Shown: piece by piece, positions 1 through 8,043 of the stretch
How positions within the stretch are numbered: the first letter of the stretch is position 1
How the letters are laid out: each line of letters begins with the position of its first letter
From: Heterorhizobium halophytocola
GTDB lineage: Bacteria > Pseudomonadota > Alphaproteobacteria > Rhizobiales > Rhizobiaceae
Reading direction: 5' to 3'
NCBI RefSeq assembly: GCF_017873095.1
Contig: NZ_JAGGJU010000001.1
Location: 654,159 to 718,158 of the forward strand
Length of the DNA stretch: 64,000 nucleotides
Position numbers and translations under genes: made by a program
Notes under the pieces: model-generated
Databases searched by the model: none
Told to the model about the DNA's origin: nothing
Seen by the model: the letters and a program-made list of their open reading frames with translations, nothing else

Positions 1-285
1 GACATAGCCGCGGGCGATCAGCCGATCAACGACCCCTTTGATCGTCGCCACGTCCATGGCCGTTACGCGGCCGAGCTGGTTCTGCGAGGTAGGGCCCAGT
101 TCATGCAGCTTCGTCAGCGCTGCCCACTGAGTCGTGGTCAGACGTTCCTCCATGCGTTCGCCGAACAGCGCGACATGCCGCTGGTTCGCCTGGCGCAGGA
201 AATAGCCGATCTGCTGATCGACGCGATAGGCATCCGCGGAGCCCCGCTCCTCGCCGCCTGCCTCTTCTTCCCCGTCTTCCGGCAT
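1..285 (-). CDS. MarR-family transcriptional regulator (3' end cut by window)
   Basis: The reverse strand from the ATG at 285 gives 95 residues running off the left edge. They begin MPEDGEEEAGGEERG, then a helix (DQQIGYFLRQANQRHVALFGERM), then a winged-helix segment with TTTQWAALTKLHELGP, SQNQLGRVTAMDVATIKGVV and DRLIARGYV. This order is typical of MarR proteins, where the DNA-recognition helix precedes DRLIARG. The gene is divergent from the Hnr-like operon and shares its 212-bp promoter region, which carries a perfect TGCCG-AAAA-CGGCA dyad. The inference is that it represses itself and the operon in response to a pathway ligand. The C-terminal dimerisation helices lie outside the window. 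Family assignment is firm; the target is inferred. Confidence 0.85.
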   Translation of the reverse strand, partial: MPEDGEEEAGGEERGSADAYRVDQQIGYFLRQANQRHVALFGERMEERLTTTQWAALTKLHELGPTSQNQLGRVTAMDVATIKGVVDRLIARGYV

Positions 286-377
286 CACCACTCCCAGATC
301 GTCTCTCAAGGTTCCCCGCCAAAGATCGAAGCGCCTCTCCCTGCCCCATTTAAGCCGTTTGCGACGCGGATGAAAGC

Positions 378-405
378 TTGACATGATCGAAAATGCGCAG
401 ATAGT
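378..405 (+). promoter_or_regulatory. Candidate sigma-70 promoter of the Hnr-like operon
   Basis: TTGACA at 378-383 is followed after 16 bases by GATAGT at 400-405, about 95 bases upstream of the Hnr-like start. The -35 is a perfect match and the -10 is 4/6. The position between divergent genes supports it; no start site is known. Confidence 0.4.
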
Positions 406-425
406 CATTCGTACACAAATGAAAG

Positions 426-439
426 TGCCGAAAACGGCA
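426..439. promoter_or_regulatory. Perfect inverted repeat, candidate MarR operator
   Basis: TGCCG-AAAA-CGGCA is a perfect 5-bp dyad with a 4-base spacer. It lies about 20 bases downstream of the candidate -10 and 58 bases upstream of the Hnr-like ATG. Short dyads in this position are usual for MarR repressors. This promoter region lacks the TGGNATACCA dyad found further right, so it appears to be separately controlled. Confidence 0.4.
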
Positions 440-497
440 TACGGGAACAATCCACAATCAGGCGCCGCATACCGCTTTGCGCGCCGGGAGCGCTTCA

Positions 498-1988
498 ATG
501 GTCAAGCAGCAGGTCGAAAGCTCGCTCAATGGCAAGATCCGGTGCGATGCCTGTCCGGTGATGTGCTACATCGCCGACGGCAAGTCGGGTGCCTGTGACC
601 GTTATGCCAATGAGGGCGGCGATCTGGTCCGCGTCGATCCGCTCACCGTGATCGAACATTCCGCCGCCGATGGCGGCAAGGTCGTGCCCTTCCTGCCCGA
701 CGCCAAGCCCGATTGGGATGGCGACATCGTGCATGCCGGCCAGACCTTCGTGACCGCGGTCGGCGCCGGCACCACCTATCCCGACTACAAGCCCGCCCCC
801 TTCATCGTCTCGCAGAAGCAGGACGGCGTCGACATGGTGACCGTCGTCACCGAGGGCATATTCTCCTATTGCGGGGCCAAGGTGAAGATCGACACCGACC
901 GCTTCATCGGTCCGGAGACCGCGCTGGTGCGCGTCGACGGCGAGGCGATCGGTCATGTGACGACCGGCGAATACGGCTCGCAGATGCTGTCGCTCGGCGG
1001 CGTGCACCACCTGACCGGCGGCTCGAAGAAGGAGGGCCGCGTCACCTGCGACGCGCTGATGCGGCTTTGCAACCTGGAAGACGTCGAGATGACGGTCGAT
1101 GGCGGTGCTCGCATGACGCTGAAGGCGGGCCAGCCCCCCGTTATCAACGACACGCTGGAAGAGCGCATGCGCGTCGGCTGCGGCTCGGCCACCATCGGCA
1201 TCTTCGCCAAGCAGTGGAAGGACATGGTCGACGACGTGGTGGTGGTCGACGACCACATCACCGGCGTTCTGTCAGAGCACCAGGCCGGCAAGCTGCTCGA
1301 TATCAAGCCGACCGGCATCAAGATCAAGGGGCGTCGCTCGACGCCCGGTCGCTATTTTCAGGTGGCCGAGCCCGGCACCGGCTGGGGCGGCACCAACATC
1401 TCCGACCCCTTGTCGATCCTCGGCGACTTCGACCCGAAGACCGCCTGGGCCGGCATGCGGCTGCTGATGGTCTCTACCACCGGCGACCAGTACGGCTACT
1501 ATATTCTCGACGACAATCTCTGTCCGGTGAAACAGGACGTGCTGCCCGCAGCCATCGAGGAGACGGTCGCCGTCGTCTCGGAAAACTGCGAGCCGGCGAT
1601 GACATCGGTGCTGTTCATGGGCGGCGCCGGCGGCAGCCTGCGGGCGGGTGTCACGACCAATCCGGTCCGGCTGACGCGGTCGGTCAAGGACGCGCTGACC
1701 TACGTCTCCTGCGGTGGCGCGCCGGCCTATGTCTGGCCGGGTGGCGGCATCACGGTGATGGCCGATGTGACGCAGATGCCGTCGAACAGCTTCGGTTATG
1801 TGCCGACCCCCGCGATCGTCGCCCCGATCGAATTCACCATGCGGCTCGAAGACTACCGCGCGCTTGGCGGCCACATGGAAGCCGTCATGCCGATCGAGGA
1901 GGCCATCGCGCAGGCCGAACGCCGGATCGGCAAGGTCGCGGAAGGCGCCTGGCCGACGGCGCGCAAGAACTTCAGCTGGGGCGGCTGA
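498..1988 (+). CDS. 6-hydroxynicotinate reductase-like Fe-S (flavo)protein
   Basis: This 496-residue protein resembles 6-hydroxynicotinate reductase (Hnr) of anaerobic nicotinate degradation, which reduces the 6-hydroxypyridine ring. The N-terminus carries Cys16, Cys19, Cys23 and Cys33 (CX2CX3CX9C), a ferredoxin-like Fe-S ligand set. There is no signal peptide. The ATG at 498 is preferred over an upstream TTG because GGGAG at 485-489 sits 8 bases before it. It is the first gene of an operon with a UPF0280 protein 4 bases downstream. Hnr is reported to carry covalent flavin and UPF0280 is ApbE-like, so the neighbour may flavinylate it. The true substrate may be another heterocycle. Family resemblance is good; the reaction is inferred. 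Confidence 0.72.
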   Translation: MVKQQVESSLNGKIRCDACPVMCYIADGKSGACDRYANEGGDLVRVDPLTVIEHSAADGGKVVPFLPDAKPDWDGDIVHAGQTFVTAVGAGTTYPDYKPAPFIVSQKQDGVDMVTVVTEGIFSYCGAKVKIDTDRFIGPETALVRVDGEAIGHVTTGEYGSQMLSLGGVHHLTGGSKKEGRVTCDALMRLCNLEDVEMTVDGGARMTLKAGQPPVINDTLEERMRVGCGSATIGIFAKQWKDMVDDVVVVDDHITGVLSEHQAGKLLDIKPTGIKIKGRRSTPGRYFQVAEPGTGWGGTNISDPLSILGDFDPKTAWAGMRLLMVSTTGDQYGYYILDDNLCPVKQDVLPAAIEETVAVVSENCEPAMTSVLFMGGAGGSLRAGVTTNPVRLTRSVKDALTYVSCGGAPAYVWPGGGITVMADVTQMPSNSFGYVPTPAIVAPIEFTMRLEDYRALGGHMEAVMPIEEAIAQAERRIGKVAEGAWPTARKNFSWGG

Positions 1989-1992
1989 GGCC

Positions 1993-2931
1993 ATGAGCGG
2001 GCCCGTCGCACACTATCTCGATGGCCATGACGGCGGCCGGCTGCATCTGCAGCACGGCCCGATCGATCTCGTCATCGGTGTCGACGGCGGCGATGACGAC
2101 ACCAGACTGACGCGGCAGCGCACCCTCGCCTTTCGGGCAGCCCATCAGCGCTTCCAGACAATCCTCGACGAACTCGTGTCCGAACTGGACCTCCTGCGTC
2201 AGCGGCATGCGCCGCACAGTACGCGGCCGAAAGGCGCGGTCGCCGGCCGGATGGTCGATGCCGTGGCGCTGTTTTCGGCAGACTGTTTCATCACCCCGAT
2301 GGCCGCCGTGGCAGGCGCTGTGGCCGACGAGGTGCTTGCCGCGATGATCCGCGCATTCCCGCAAAACGATCGCCCGCAGCGCATCTATGTCAACAATGGC
2401 GGCGACATCGCGTTGCATCTGGATGACGGCGCAGAATTTGCCATCGGCATCCGCCACGAGGACGGCGCCGCGCTCGGCCGGTTCACCGTCCAGGCAAGCG
2501 AAGGACACAGTGGCCTTGCCACCTCCGGCCGCGGCGGGCGCAGCCTCTCCCTCGGCATCGCCGACAGCGTCACGGTCGTGGCAAGGAGTGCGGCAGCGGC
2601 CGACGCCGCTGCGACGCTGATTGCCAATGCCGTCGACCTGCCCGGCCATCCGGCGATCGCCCGCGCACCGGCCGACAGCATCAAGGATGACAGCGACCTC
2701 GGCAGCCGTCTTGTCGTCACCGGCTGCGACACATTGGCTGGCCAGGACGTCGCAAGGGCGCTCCGCGCCGGCGAAACCCGCGCGCAGGATTTTATCGACC
2801 GTGGCCTGATTTCGCGCGCCGCCCTGTTTCTGCAAGATCAGGGACGCGTGGCGACGGCGACCCCGAACAACAGCACGGCGCCGGCCTTCGGCGCCAGACC
2901 GCCCATTCCCGAGAGGAGACCCCATGCCTGA
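1993..2931 (+). CDS. UPF0280 (ApbE-like) family protein
   Basis: A 312-residue protein with the UPF0280 pattern: RIYVNNGGDIALHL (residues about 133-146) and LATSGRGGRSLSLGIADSV followed by a long Ala-rich helix. The NGGD and ATSG segments match the nucleotide and metal-binding parts of ApbE, the FAD:protein FMN transferase, with which UPF0280 shares a fold. The start ATG is 4 bases after the Hnr-like stop, so the two are probably translationally coupled. The 3' end overlaps the next gene by 8 bases. A role in attaching flavin to the Hnr-like protein is an attractive inference, not something the sequence proves. The last 25 residues are Pro/Ala-rich and probably disordered. Confidence 0.75.
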   Translation: MSGPVAHYLDGHDGGRLHLQHGPIDLVIGVDGGDDDTRLTRQRTLAFRAAHQRFQTILDELVSELDLLRQRHAPHSTRPKGAVAGRMVDAVALFSADCFITPMAAVAGAVADEVLAAMIRAFPQNDRPQRIYVNNGGDIALHLDDGAEFAIGIRHEDGAALGRFTVQASEGHSGLATSGRGGRSLSLGIADSVTVVARSAAAADAAATLIANAVDLPGHPAIARAPADSIKDDSDLGSRLVVTGCDTLAGQDVARALRAGETRAQDFIDRGLISRAALFLQDQGRVATATPNNSTAPAFGARPPIPERRPHA

Positions 2932-3508
2932 CCCAAAAATCCGCAAGTTCCTGACCACTGTCGAGGAAATCTATCACGAAGGCGGCCCGGCCGCCGATGC
3001 GCCGCTGCTGCGTGGTTCGGTGATCGCCGTGATCGAGAACCCCTATGCCGGCGGCTATCACGAAGAGATCTCCGGCTTCATGAAGGATCTGGAACCGCTC
3101 GGCCTTGAAATGGCAAACCGTCTGGTCAAGGCACTCGGCGGCGATGCCAAGACAATTCAGGGCTATGGCAAGGGCGCGATCGTCGGCCAGGCCGGCGAGC
3201 TGGAACACGGTGCCCTCTGGCATGTGCCCGGCGGCTACGCGATGCGCGAGATCCTCGGGGACGCCAAGGCGATCGTGCCCTCGACCAAGAAGGTCGGCGC
3301 TCCCGGCACGCGCCTCGATGTGCCGGTCACCCATATCAATGCCTCCTATGTCCGCAGCCATTTCGACGCCATGGAAGTCGGCGTGCCGGACGGGCCCCGC
3401 GCCAACGAGATCGCGCTGGTGCTTGTGATGACCACCGGCAGCCGCATCCATGCCCGCGTCGGCGGCCTGAAGGCGGACGAGATCAAGGGCGAGGACGGGC
3501 TTCGATGA
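2924..3508 (+). CDS. DUF1185 ('amino acid synthesis') family protein, copy 1
   Basis: A 194-residue cytoplasmic protein of the AA_synth/DUF1185 family, whose biochemical role is not established despite the name. Visible family features are VIAVIENPYAGGY near residue 30, GYGKGAIVGQAGELEHGALWH near 80-100, and VTHINASYVRSHFDAMEVG with GPRANEIALVLVM near the C-terminus. GAGAGGAG sits upstream of the ATG at 2924. It overlaps UPF0280 by 8 bases and the second copy by 4 bases (ATGA). The conserved His/Glu cluster (GELEHG) suggests an enzyme. Context points to a catabolic step on a heterocycle intermediate rather than amino-acid synthesis. Confidence 0.8.
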   Translation: MPDPKIRKFLTTVEEIYHEGGPAADAPLLRGSVIAVIENPYAGGYHEEISGFMKDLEPLGLEMANRLVKALGGDAKTIQGYGKGAIVGQAGELEHGALWHVPGGYAMREILGDAKAIVPSTKKVGAPGTRLDVPVTHINASYVRSHFDAMEVGVPDGPRANEIALVLVMTTGSRIHARVGGLKADEIKGEDGLR

Positions 3509-4089
3509 AAGCCGAGATCCGCAAGATCGCGGTCTTCGTCGACGAGACGCATCGGGAGATGGGCAAGGCGGTGGAGCCGGTAACGCGCAAGGCCTGCGCG
3601 GTCGCCGTGATCCGCAATCCCTTTGCGGGGCGCTATGAAGACGATCTTGCAGACCTGATCGATATCGGTGCGGAGCTCGGCGGCCTGCTCGGTCGCAAAT
3701 GCGTCGAGGCTCTTGGGATCGCGCCTGGCGAGGCCGAGAGCTACGGCAAGGCAGCGATGGTCGGCGAGAATGGCGAGCTGGAACATGCCGCCGCGTTGCT
3801 GCATCCCGCGATGGGCAAGCCGCTGCGTGACGCCGTTGAAAAGGGTGCGGCCCTTGTCCCCTCTTCCAAGGCCATCGGCGGTCCGGGCCAGGTCCTCGAC
3901 GTGCCCCTCGGCCACAAGGACGCGGCCTATGTCCGCTCGCATTTCGACGCCATGCGCGTCAGCCTCAACGACGCGCCGCGGGCAAACGAGATCCTGGTGG
4001 CGGTCGCGGTCACCGATAGCGGCCGGCCGTTGCCCCGTGTCGGCGGATTGAAGACATCCGAGGTCGAGGGAAAGGACGGGCTGCGCTGA
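3505..4089 (+). CDS. DUF1185 family protein, copy 2 (tandem paralogue)
   Basis: A second 194-residue DUF1185 protein, the same length as the preceding one and overlapping it by ATGA. The same landmarks recur: VAVIRNPFAGRY, SYGKAAMVGENGELEHAAALLHP, GHKDAAYVRSHFDAMRVS and ANEILVAVAV. The sequences have diverged well beyond a recent duplication, so the copies probably form a hetero-oligomer or act on successive intermediates. A 48-base gap then separates it from HyuA. No secretion signal is present. The function is unknown; the operon places it between ring reduction and HyuAB-type C-N hydrolysis. Confidence 0.8.
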   Translation: MKAEIRKIAVFVDETHREMGKAVEPVTRKACAVAVIRNPFAGRYEDDLADLIDIGAELGGLLGRKCVEALGIAPGEAESYGKAAMVGENGELEHAAALLHPAMGKPLRDAVEKGAALVPSSKAIGGPGQVLDVPLGHKDAAYVRSHFDAMRVSLNDAPRANEILVAVAVTDSGRPLPRVGGLKTSEVEGKDGLR

Positions 4090-4137
4090 CAGCCCCTCCC
4101 CGACCTTCAGAGAACAGATAACGAGAAGGGAACCTGC

Positions 4138-6231
4138 GTGGATCAACAAGTCAAACCGGATGAGGCGATCGCCGCAAGCGTTGGGCGCCAATCGGTGGTG
4201 GCCGGCATCGATGTCGGCGGCACCTTTACCGACCTCGTGCTGTTCGACGCCGCCCATGGCACGGTCCGCCTCGCCAAGGTGCCGACGACGCTGGACAACC
4301 AGGCCTTCGGCGTGGTCGCCGCCCTTGACGCGGCGGAGGCCGATATTGCCGCCCTCGACTTGATCGTCCACGGCACCACGACGACCACCAACGCGGTGCT
4401 GGAACGCCAGCTCTGCAAGACTGGCTTCATTACCACCATGGGCTTTCGCGACGTGCTGGAGCTTGGCCGACGCACCCGTCCACAGGCCTATGGAATGAAG
4501 GGCGACTTCAGGCCAATCATCCCGCGCGATCTCAGGCTGGAGATCCCCGAGCGGCTCGATGCCCGCGGCGAGATCGTGACCCCGCTCGATGAAGACGCGT
4601 TGAAGAGCGCGATACAGGCGCTGATCGACAAGGATTGCGAGGCGCTGGTCATCCACTTCCTGCATGCCTATGCCAATCCCGTCCATGAACTGCGCGCCGG
4701 CGAGATTGCCGCTGAGCTCTGGCCGAACGGCAATATCACGCTCGGCCATTCGCTGCTGTCGGAAAGCCGGGAATACGAGCGCGGCGTGACGGCTGCCGTC
4801 AACGCCTCGGTCCAGCCGCTGCTGCGCCGCTACGTCGAACGGCTGGCCGATACGCTGGCCGGCCGCGGCTACCGGCACGATGTCTTGGTGATGAACGGCA
4901 ATGGCGGCATGGTCTCGGCAAGGCACGTAGCCAGAGAAGCGGCAAAGACCGTGATGTCGGGGCCCGCCTCCGGCGTGATGGCCGCCGCCTATACCGGCCG
5001 CCGCGCCAACATGCCAAACCTGATCACCTATGACATGGGCGGCACCTCCACCGACGTGGCGCTGATCCGCAATGCCGAGCCGACGGTCTCCAACGAGATC
5101 GAGGTCGAATATGCCATGCCGATCCACGTGCCGATGGTAGACGTGCGCACCGTCGGCGCCGGCGGCGGCTCGATCGCCCGAATCACGCCGGCAGGGCTGC
5201 TGCAGGTCGGTCCGGAAAGTGCGGGCTCTACCCCGGGACCGATCTGCTATGGCCGCGGCGGCACCCGCCCCACCATCTCCGATGCCAATCTGCTGCTCGG
5301 ACGCCTCGACCCCGCGCGCCTCAACAAGGTGCAGGGCGGGATCACGCTTGACGGCGTCAAGCAGATCTTCCAGACGGAGATCGGCGACACGCTCGGCCTC
5401 GACGCCATCGAGGCGGCAGCGGCCGTCATCCGGATCGGCAATGCCCGGATGGCCGATGCCGTGCGGATGGTCTCGGTCAGCCTCGGCGAAGACCCGCGCG
5501 ACTTCGCGCTGTTTGCCTTCGGCGGCGCCGGGCCGCTGCACGCCTCGGCCATCGCCCGAGAGCTCGGGATTCCGAAAGTCCTCGCACCCTCGCGCCCCGG
5601 CATCACCAATGCGCTCGGCTGCGTCGTCGCGGATCTGCGCCACGATTTCGTCAACACCGTCAACCGGCCGCTCGCCGTCGCCGACATGGACGCCGTCCAC
5701 GAACTCTTTGCCAGGCAGAGCGAGGAAGGTCGCCGGCTGATCGGCAAGGAAGCCGTCGCGATCCGCGAGATCCGCGAAATCACCTCCGTTGACATGCAGT
5801 TCATCGGCCAGACGCACCTGCTGCGCGTGCCCCTGCCCGGACCGGCGCCAACGCGCCAGGAACTGCAGCAGCGCTTCGAAGAGGCCTATTTCGCCCGCTT
5901 CCACGTCGAACTGCCGGAAATCCGCGCCAATCTGGTCAACGTCAACACCTCCGTGATCGGCCGCCGCGCTGAAATCGACCTGTCGGCCCTGATCGACAGC
6001 GCCGGCCGCAAGTCGAGCCTGGAAGACGCCAAGACGGGCACCCGGCAGGTCTATTTCGACGGCTTCGTCGAGACCCCGATCTATTGGCGCGACCATTTAC
6101 CGGCCGATGCCACCATCACCGGTCCGGCCATCATCGAGCAGATGGACACGACGATCATCATCGAACCCGGCGACGTCGCGAGCCAGGATCATGACGGCAA
6201 TATCATCATCACCCTTGGAGCAGCGGCATGA
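4138..6231 (+). CDS. Hydantoinase/oxoprolinase family protein, A subunit (HyuA-like)
   Basis: A 697-residue protein of the ATP-dependent hydantoinase/5-oxoprolinase A family. The N-terminal phosphate-binding motif GIDVGGTFTDLVLF lies near residues 22-35. A second ASKHA-type motif, YDMGGTSTDVALI, lies near 297-309, and FAFGGAGPLHA near 460. These proteins couple ATP hydrolysis to opening of cyclic amides (hydantoins, oxoproline, N-methylhydantoin) together with the B subunit, which overlaps the 3' end by 4 bases. The start is GTG at 4138, 48 bases after DUF1185 copy 2, with GAGAAGGG upstream. The likely substrate is a cyclic amide or lactam made by the preceding reductase. Acetone carboxylase-like activity is a less likely alternative for this family. 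Confidence 0.88.
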   Translation: MDQQVKPDEAIAASVGRQSVVAGIDVGGTFTDLVLFDAAHGTVRLAKVPTTLDNQAFGVVAALDAAEADIAALDLIVHGTTTTTNAVLERQLCKTGFITTMGFRDVLELGRRTRPQAYGMKGDFRPIIPRDLRLEIPERLDARGEIVTPLDEDALKSAIQALIDKDCEALVIHFLHAYANPVHELRAGEIAAELWPNGNITLGHSLLSESREYERGVTAAVNASVQPLLRRYVERLADTLAGRGYRHDVLVMNGNGGMVSARHVAREAAKTVMSGPASGVMAAAYTGRRANMPNLITYDMGGTSTDVALIRNAEPTVSNEIEVEYAMPIHVPMVDVRTVGAGGGSIARITPAGLLQVGPESAGSTPGPICYGRGGTRPTISDANLLLGRLDPARLNKVQGGITLDGVKQIFQTEIGDTLGLDAIEAAAAVIRIGNARMADAVRMVSVSLGEDPRDFALFAFGGAGPLHASAIARELGIPKVLAPSRPGITNALGCVVADLRHDFVNTVNRPLAVADMDAVHELFARQSEEGRRLIGKEAVAIREIREITSVDMQFIGQTHLLRVPLPGPAPTRQELQQRFEEAYFARFHVELPEIRANLVNVNTSVIGRRAEIDLSALIDSAGRKSSLEDAKTGTRQVYFDGFVETPIYWRDHLPADATITGPAIIEQMDTTIIIEPGDVASQDHDGNIIITLGAAA

Positions 6232-7991
6232 GCATCGATCCGATTACCCTTTCGGTCATCCAGTCCGGCCTGCAACAGGTCTGCGACGAGATGGACCTGT
6301 CGTTTTCCCGCGCCGCCTTCTCGCCGGTGATTGCCGAGGCCAATGACCGCTCCGACGGCATCTATTCCGCCGTCGACGGCTCGCTGATCTCGCAGGGCCT
6401 GACCGGCCTGCCGGTTTTCGTCGGCACCATGCAGTATTCCACCCGGGTGCTGATCGAAATGATCGCCGCGGGCAAGGCGGCAGCCCCCAAGCCGGGCGAC
6501 ATCTATATCGTCAACGACCCCTATCTCGGCGGCACCCATCTGATGGATGTGCGCTTTGCCATGCCTGTCTACCGCGATGGCGAGATCTTCTGCTGGCTGT
6601 CGAACACCGGCCACTGGCCGGATACCGGCGGTGCGGTGCCTGGCGGCTTTTCCGCCTCGGCGACCTCGGTCGAACAGGAGGGCCTGCGCCTGCCGCCGGT
6701 CAGGCTGTTCAAGGAAGGCAAGCTCGACCCGGAGATCTACGCGATCATCTGCTCCAATATCCGGGTTGCCGAACAGCGGATCGGCGACGTAAAGGCCCAG
6801 GCGGCGGCGCTTCTGGTGGGCGAAAAGCGGCTGGCCCGCCTGCTCGACCGCTATGGCGACGACACCGTGACCGAGGCGATCGGCGAATTGCGCATCCGTG
6901 CCGCCGATCAGATGCGCAGCTATATCCGCCTCATCCCGGAGAGCATCTACACCTCGACCGCCTATATCGACAGCGACGGCGTCGTCGACGAGCCGCTCGA
7001 AATCAAGCTGAAAGTGACGGCGAAGGATGGCGAACTGACCTTCGATTTCACCGGCTCGTCAAAACCCTGCCGCGGGCCGATGAACTCGGTGCTGGCGACG
7101 ACCCTGTCCTCGGTCTATCTCGCCATGCGCCACATCTTCCCGGATGTGCCGATCTCGGCCGGCGCCTTCGAGCCGCTCAACATCATCCGGCCGGAGGGCA
7201 CCTTCCTCGACGCCCAATATCCACGCCCGGTGTCCGGCTGTGCGGCGGAAGTGTCCCAGCGCATCGCCGAGGCCGTCTTCGCCGCCCTGGTCGAGGCGCT
7301 TCCGGACCGGGTGACGGCGTCGCCGGCCGGCAGTTCCGGCAATTTTGCTCTTGGCGGCTTTGATCCCGAACGCGGACAGGGCTTCGTCATGTACCAGATC
7401 TCGGGCGGCGGCTATGGCGGCAATGTCGATCACGACGGGCTTGCCAACGGCTGTTCGACAATCGGCATTTCCAAGTCGCCGCCGGTGGAAATCATGGAAC
7501 AGCAATATCCGGTTCTCTACCACCGCTATGCCCTGCGCGAGGGATCGGGCGGTGCCGGTCGTCATCGTGGCGGCTTCGGCCTCGACTACGAGATCGAGCT
7601 GCGCCGCGGCCAGGCAACGGCCAGCTTCGTCATGGACCACGGCCGCTTCGGACCACCGGGCGCGATCGGCGGCGGCGATGGGGCGCCGAATGCGGTCAAG
7701 GTATTTTCGGGCGGTAAGACTATTGTCCCCCTGCACCTGTCGAAGGCGCAGGACATTCCGCTGGAGCCCGGCGACCGGGTGCGGGTGATGACGCCCGGCG
7801 GCGGCGGCTACGGCGATCCGATGACCCGCGATCCGCAGGCTGTCGCCTATGACGTGATGCTGGAACGCTATACGGCAGAGGACGCTGCACGGCTGTTCGG
7901 TGTCGTGCTGTCGGACGATGGCAGCGTCGATGGCGTTGCGACGGCCGGGCTGCGCAGCTCGGGCGGCGACAATCAGAGGTCTTACGGCTGA
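6228..7991 (+). CDS. Hydantoinase/oxoprolinase family protein, B subunit (HyuB-like)
   Basis: A 587-residue HyuB-family protein starting DPITLSVIQSGLQQVCDEMD, the usual opening of this family. It also has the segment DIYIVNDPYLGGTHLMDV, where NDP...GGTH is the family signature and probably binds metal. GGGGYGDP closes the conserved region near the C-terminus. It overlaps HyuA by ATGA, implying 1:1 synthesis of an A-B enzyme. It is the last gene of the MarR-linked operon and is followed by a strong bidirectional terminator. The chemistry is inferred from the family: ATP-dependent hydrolysis of a cyclic amide. No membrane segment or signal peptide is seen. Confidence 0.88.
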   Translation: MSIDPITLSVIQSGLQQVCDEMDLSFSRAAFSPVIAEANDRSDGIYSAVDGSLISQGLTGLPVFVGTMQYSTRVLIEMIAAGKAAAPKPGDIYIVNDPYLGGTHLMDVRFAMPVYRDGEIFCWLSNTGHWPDTGGAVPGGFSASATSVEQEGLRLPPVRLFKEGKLDPEIYAIICSNIRVAEQRIGDVKAQAAALLVGEKRLARLLDRYGDDTVTEAIGELRIRAADQMRSYIRLIPESIYTSTAYIDSDGVVDEPLEIKLKVTAKDGELTFDFTGSSKPCRGPMNSVLATTLSSVYLAMRHIFPDVPISAGAFEPLNIIRPEGTFLDAQYPRPVSGCAAEVSQRIAEAVFAALVEALPDRVTASPAGSSGNFALGGFDPERGQGFVMYQISGGGYGGNVDHDGLANGCSTIGISKSPPVEIMEQQYPVLYHRYALREGSGGAGRHRGGFGLDYEIELRRGQATASFVMDHGRFGPPGAIGGGDGAPNAVKVFSGGKTIVPLHLSKAQDIPLEPGDRVRVMTPGGGGYGDPMTRDPQAVAYDVMLERYTAEDAARLFGVVLSDDGSVDGVATAGLRSSGGDNQRSYG

Positions 7992-8000
7992 CCAATGCAT

Positions 8001-8033
8001 GGTTTCGGCCGGGGACTGACCCCGGCCGAAACC
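8001..8033. terminator. Bidirectional hairpin terminator between hyuB-like and the binding protein gene
   Basis: A perfect 14-bp stem (8001-8014 with 8020-8033) and a 5-base loop lie in the 52-bp gap between two convergent genes. There is no long T tract, but stem strength and location fit a shared terminator. Confidence 0.75.
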
Positions 8034-8043
8034 CGTTGGAGCC

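Noticed and set aside
435..455. CGGCATAC-like sequence upstream of the Hnr-like gene as a ninth regulon operator
   Set aside because: Only 6 of 8 left-half bases and 3 of 8 right-half bases match, and it overlaps the better TGCCG/CGGCA dyad.
3346..6096. 916-codon open frame on the minus strand
   Set aside because: It lies antisense to the DUF1185 and HyuA genes, has low-complexity His/Gly/Asp-rich composition and no family motifs. It is a codon-bias shadow of GC-rich coding DNA.
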